A DNA stretch of 7,831 bases from Desulfobacteraceae bacterium (GTDB lineage: Bacteria; Desulfobacterota; Desulfobacteria; Desulfobacterales; UBA11574). A program made the position numbers and the translations under genes. The stretch is from assembly GCA_002868985.1 (NCBI GenBank), contig PKTV01000420.1:1-7831 (forward strand). Reading direction: 5' to 3'. Below, in pieces: positions 5,749-7,831 of this stretch. Below the pieces are notes generated by a model. The model searched no databases. It saw only the letters and a list, made by a program, of their open reading frames with translations, and had not been told where the DNA came from. Each line of letters begins with the position of its first letter. Position 1 is the stretch's first letter.

Positions 5749-5824
5749 AAGGTATTACTAATTTAAAACCAGTGATCATGAGAGATCATTATGATAGCGG
5801 TCCTTCGCTCATTTGCAAATAAAA
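5749..5824 (+). repeat. Direct repeat, copy 2 (carries the HD-GYP start codon)
   Basis: The second copy lies 85-89 bp after the first. It contains the GAGAG ribosome-binding site (5780-5784), the ATG at 5791 and the first eleven codons of the HD-GYP gene. The copies differ by substitutions spread along their length, so the duplication is not brand new. Confidence 0.85.
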
Positions 5825-7248
5825 CATCTTCTTACCTTCATGCACTTTTAAAGTTCTTCCGGGCCTCAGTGCCGTTGATGACACAGAGATATCGGTCTGC
5901 AAGTCTTCGATTCAAGATTGCTTTCTTTGTGGTTATTCTCCTGACAAGCACCTCTTTTATTCTCTGTATCGTAACGGTACAGATAATGAACAATTACATA
6001 CTGAATGAGATTATCAAGAGAGGGGAGTCAGTGGGTAAGAGTATTGCTGCTTCGGCAGGATACAACCTTATGCCAAAGGATCTTTTGGGCCTTGACAATC
6101 TTGTCTTTAAGGCGAAGTCATCAAACAGCGACATGCTCTATGTGACCATCGTCGATCCGGACATGAAGACGATTGTCCATAGTGCGACAGAGATGATCGG
6201 GGAGACCAAGCCCATTGCCCAGGGTCGGCTTTACAGAGAGGCTGTTGACGGGACCACTGTAAAAGAATTGACAAATTCATCGGGCAGTATTTTCGAAATA
6301 TTGTGCCCCATAGTCTTTATGAATAAGTCATTGGGCAGTGTGATCATTGGCATGAACAAGTCCATCCTGATCGAAGCACAGCGAAAAGTCGGCAACATGA
6401 TATTGATAGTCTTCGGAATCATTGTTGTTCTTGGCATATTCGCGAGTTCGTTGCTGGCATCTTTCCTGATAAAGCCCATAAAGGAGCTCTCAGCGGGTGT
6501 GGAAGAATTAAAGTATGGAACTACAAAAAATCCCCTAAGGATCTACTCTCAGGATGAGCTGGGGAAACTGACACATAACTTTAATGAAATGTCAGCATTG
6601 ATAGCCACTCAGCGGGGAAAACTTACTGAATATGCTAATGATCTTGAAGAGGCCTACGTTTCCATAGTGAAGGTGGTGGCTGCAGCCATAGACGCGAGAG
6701 ACTCCTATACCCATGGTCATTCCGCCCGGGTTGCTCAGCTGTCTCTCCTCATTGGCAACCAGATAGGCATTTCCAAAGAGGATCTGAGAGATCTGGAGGT
6801 CGCGTGTCTATTTCACGATGTCGGTAAGATAAAGACACCTGACTCTATTTTGCTCAAGCCAGGCAAACTCACCGAGGCTGAATACAAGGAGATGAAGCAA
6901 CACGTGGTGTACGGAGCATCCATTCTTAGCTGGGCGCCATCATTATTCAAGTATATCCCTTCCACCCGTCACCACCACGAGTGGCACAACGGCAAGGGCT
7001 ATCCCGATGGGCTGGTTGGCGACAATATTCCATTGTTTGCAGCGATAATAACCATAGCGGATGCATTTGACGCCATGACTTCAGATCGGCCTTACAGAAA
7101 GGCACTCTTTAAAGAGGAAGCGTTGCGCCAGATTGCTCGTAATTCAGGGACACAATTCCGTCCGGATCTGGTTGAGATCTTTCTTGAACTGATGGAAAAG
7201 GACGATGTCCAGGATGCGCCACTCTCTGTTGTGGGGGCCGTCGGATGA
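5791..7248 (+). CDS. Membrane sensor HD-GYP phosphodiesterase (sensor-HAMP-HD-GYP)
   Basis: A predicted inner-membrane receptor that hydrolyses cyclic di-GMP in the cytoplasm. Domains in order: a basic N-terminal tail, TM1 (about 42-66), an extracytoplasmic Cache/PAS-like sensor (about 67-202, with YVTIVDPDMKTIVHSA at 117-132), TM2 (about 203-226), HAMP (about 227-275, with P229 and DELGKL at 255-260), a short helical linker and HD-GYP (about 290-470). Catalytic features are complete: THGHS (307-311), H342-D343 with GK (345-346), H371, HHHE (394-397), NGKGYP (400-405) and IADAFDAMTSDRPYR (422-436). The length of 485 residues is normal for this architecture. The start at 5791 has GAGAG six bases upstream. 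The alternative M30 (5878) lacks a ribosome-binding site and would still leave TM1 intact. The stop overlaps the next start (ATGA), so it is translationally coupled to a lipoprotein gene. The start region is duplicated upstream. The sensed signal is unknown. Confidence 0.95.
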   Translation: MIAVLRSFANKTSSYLHALLKFFRASVPLMTQRYRSASLRFKIAFFVVILLTSTSFILCIVTVQIMNNYILNEIIKRGESVGKSIAASAGYNLMPKDLLGLDNLVFKAKSSNSDMLYVTIVDPDMKTIVHSATEMIGETKPIAQGRLYREAVDGTTVKELTNSSGSIFEILCPIVFMNKSLGSVIIGMNKSILIEAQRKVGNMILIVFGIIVVLGIFASSLLASFLIKPIKELSAGVEELKYGTTKNPLRIYSQDELGKLTHNFNEMSALIATQRGKLTEYANDLEEAYVSIVKVVAAAIDARDSYTHGHSARVAQLSLLIGNQIGISKEDLRDLEVACLFHDVGKIKTPDSILLKPGKLTEAEYKEMKQHVVYGASILSWAPSLFKYIPSTRHHHEWHNGKGYPDGLVGDNIPLFAAIITIADAFDAMTSDRPYRKALFKEEALRQIARNSGTQFRPDLVEIFLELMEKDDVQDAPLSVVGAVG

Positions 7249-7831
7249 CTAATCTTCGCAGGTCAAAACTGATTGTTCTCATTCTTATGCTCTTGCCCAT
7301 TTTTCAGTCGTGTGCGGAGATGAAAAGCTGGATTTCACCAAAAAGTTTTTTTAAGACGTCGGCTCCTGTCAAGGATTCTTCACAGATATCCAGTCGGGCA
7401 TCAACTCAAGCGGCCAATCTGGCCAAAGAACATATGGAAGCAGGTGAGTGCCAGAAGGCGATTGATGTCTACAATGTTGAGTACCGAAAGCACCCGCATG
7501 ATCAAGCACTGGTGAGAGAGTATGTGAAGAGCATCGAGAATATAAAATCAGCCGCCGACAAGGCATTAGATAAAGAGGACTTTGCATCCGCTGGCAGGAA
7601 CTACGATGTTCTGCTGAAAAACTATGCGTACTTCAAGGGGTTTGAAAAGAAACTCTCATTCAACAGCACCCATCTCAATGAAAAACTTGGTTACTGCAAG
7701 AAGGCTCTTTTCAAACAGGGATTTCAGGAATACCGAAAAGGCAACCTCAGCGGGGCGATTGCGCTTTGGCAGGATCTCTTTGCCATGGACCCTCAAAATG
7801 CAGACATCAAAAAGTTGTTGAGAACAGCTAA
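7245..7831 (+). CDS. TPR-type lipoprotein, partial (runs off the window)
   Basis: The ATG at 7245 overlaps the HD-GYP stop by ATGA, and the frame stays open for 195 codons to the window end. The N-terminus (MTNLRRSKLIVLILMLLPIF) has a basic start, a hydrophobic core and then QSC, so C23 is the likely lipidated cysteine. The box FQSC is looser than the usual L-A/S-G/A-C, but Ser at -1 is accepted. After a Ser/Thr-rich spacer (about 35-55) come helical, TPR-like repeats: AKEHMEAGECQKAIDVYNVEYRKHP (60-84, as one unit), a unit with DKEDFASAGRNYDVLLKNY (109-127), and FQEYRKGNLSGAIALWQDLF (160-179) ending in the diagnostic DPQN (182-185). TPR lipoproteins act as scaffolds at the cell envelope. Translational coupling to the sensor suggests that it binds or presents something to the sensor's outer domain (inference). 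The C-terminus is not visible. Confidence 0.88.
   Translation, partial: MTNLRRSKLIVLILMLLPIFQSCAEMKSWISPKSFFKTSAPVKDSSQISSRASTQAANLAKEHMEAGECQKAIDVYNVEYRKHPHDQALVREYVKSIENIKSAADKALDKEDFASAGRNYDVLLKNYAYFKGFEKKLSFNSTHLNEKLGYCKKALFKQGFQEYRKGNLSGAIALWQDLFAMDPQNADIKKLLRTA

Larger units (their letters stand above)
5075..5790. other. 716-bp gene-poor region with relics and repeats
   Basis: No full-length gene is visible between the kinase and the HD-GYP gene. From left to right it holds a possible GACCCC/GGGGTC hairpin (5112-5117 with 5144-5149), a small element with inverted ends (5144-5282), a truncated HU-like gene (5286-5417), a 43-codon unrecognised ORF (5417-5548), an AT-rich promoter-like zone (5550-5640), and two imperfect copies of an 80-bp direct repeat (5660-5824). 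This is a local record of insertion, truncation and duplication. Confidence 0.7.

Noticed and set aside
5660..5824. CRISPR-like repeats
   Set aside because: There are only two imperfect copies of about 80 bp that include a start codon, with nine bases between them; no array structure.
7369..7587. - strand ORF, with a + strand ORF at 7624-7821, near the window end
   Set aside because: Both are shadows of the TPR lipoprotein frame that begins at 7245 and has no stop inside the window.

Overview
The window looks like chromosomal DNA of a Gram-negative, probably anaerobic bacterium of the Desulfobacterota (deltaproteobacterial) kind. This is inferred from the style of the proteins: a DUF362 protein carrying a two-cluster ferredoxin domain, a soluble receiver/Ser-Thr kinase fusion, an HD-GYP receptor, and a TPR lipoprotein. 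There is no rRNA or tRNA here, so the placement is tentative. All intact genes read on the + strand.

The left part (1-2413) is a patchwork of accessory or decaying genes. It opens with the last 25 residues of a cold-shock protein and its intrinsic terminator. Next come an unrecognised 79-residue protein, a short ORF that begins exactly like a response regulator and then loses the family pattern, and a stand-alone PAPS-type sulfotransferase with less AT-rich DNA than its flanks. It ends with an atypical short-chain dehydrogenase whose reading frame is broken by a single in-frame TAA; the missing 49 C-terminal codons are still readable behind the stop.

The middle part (2514-5074) holds a likely two-gene operon. 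A DUF362/4Fe-4S protein is followed after 48 nt by a cytosolic kinase in which a receiver-like domain without phospho-acceptor Asp is fused to a catalytically complete Hanks-type Ser/Thr kinase. A G-rich leader with inverted repeats precedes the operon.

The stretch 5075-5790 has no intact gene but is not empty. It contains a small element bounded by GGGTCGG/CCGACCC inverted ends, and a 5'-truncated HU/IHF-like gene remnant starting three bases after the right end. It also contains a 43-codon unrecognised ORF, a possible promoter, and an imperfect direct repeat of about 80 bp. The second repeat copy carries the ribosome-binding site and start codon of the next gene, while the first carries a decoy start.

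The right part (5791-7831) is a signalling operon: a membrane-anchored sensor with HAMP and HD-GYP domains (predicted c-di-GMP phosphodiesterase), overlapping by ATGA with a TPR lipoprotein gene that runs off the window. I see no CRISPR array or complete mobile element. The most noteworthy points are the pseudo-receiver kinase next to a redox protein, the duplicated translation-start region, the element/HU-relic junction, and the nonsense-interrupted dehydrogenase.
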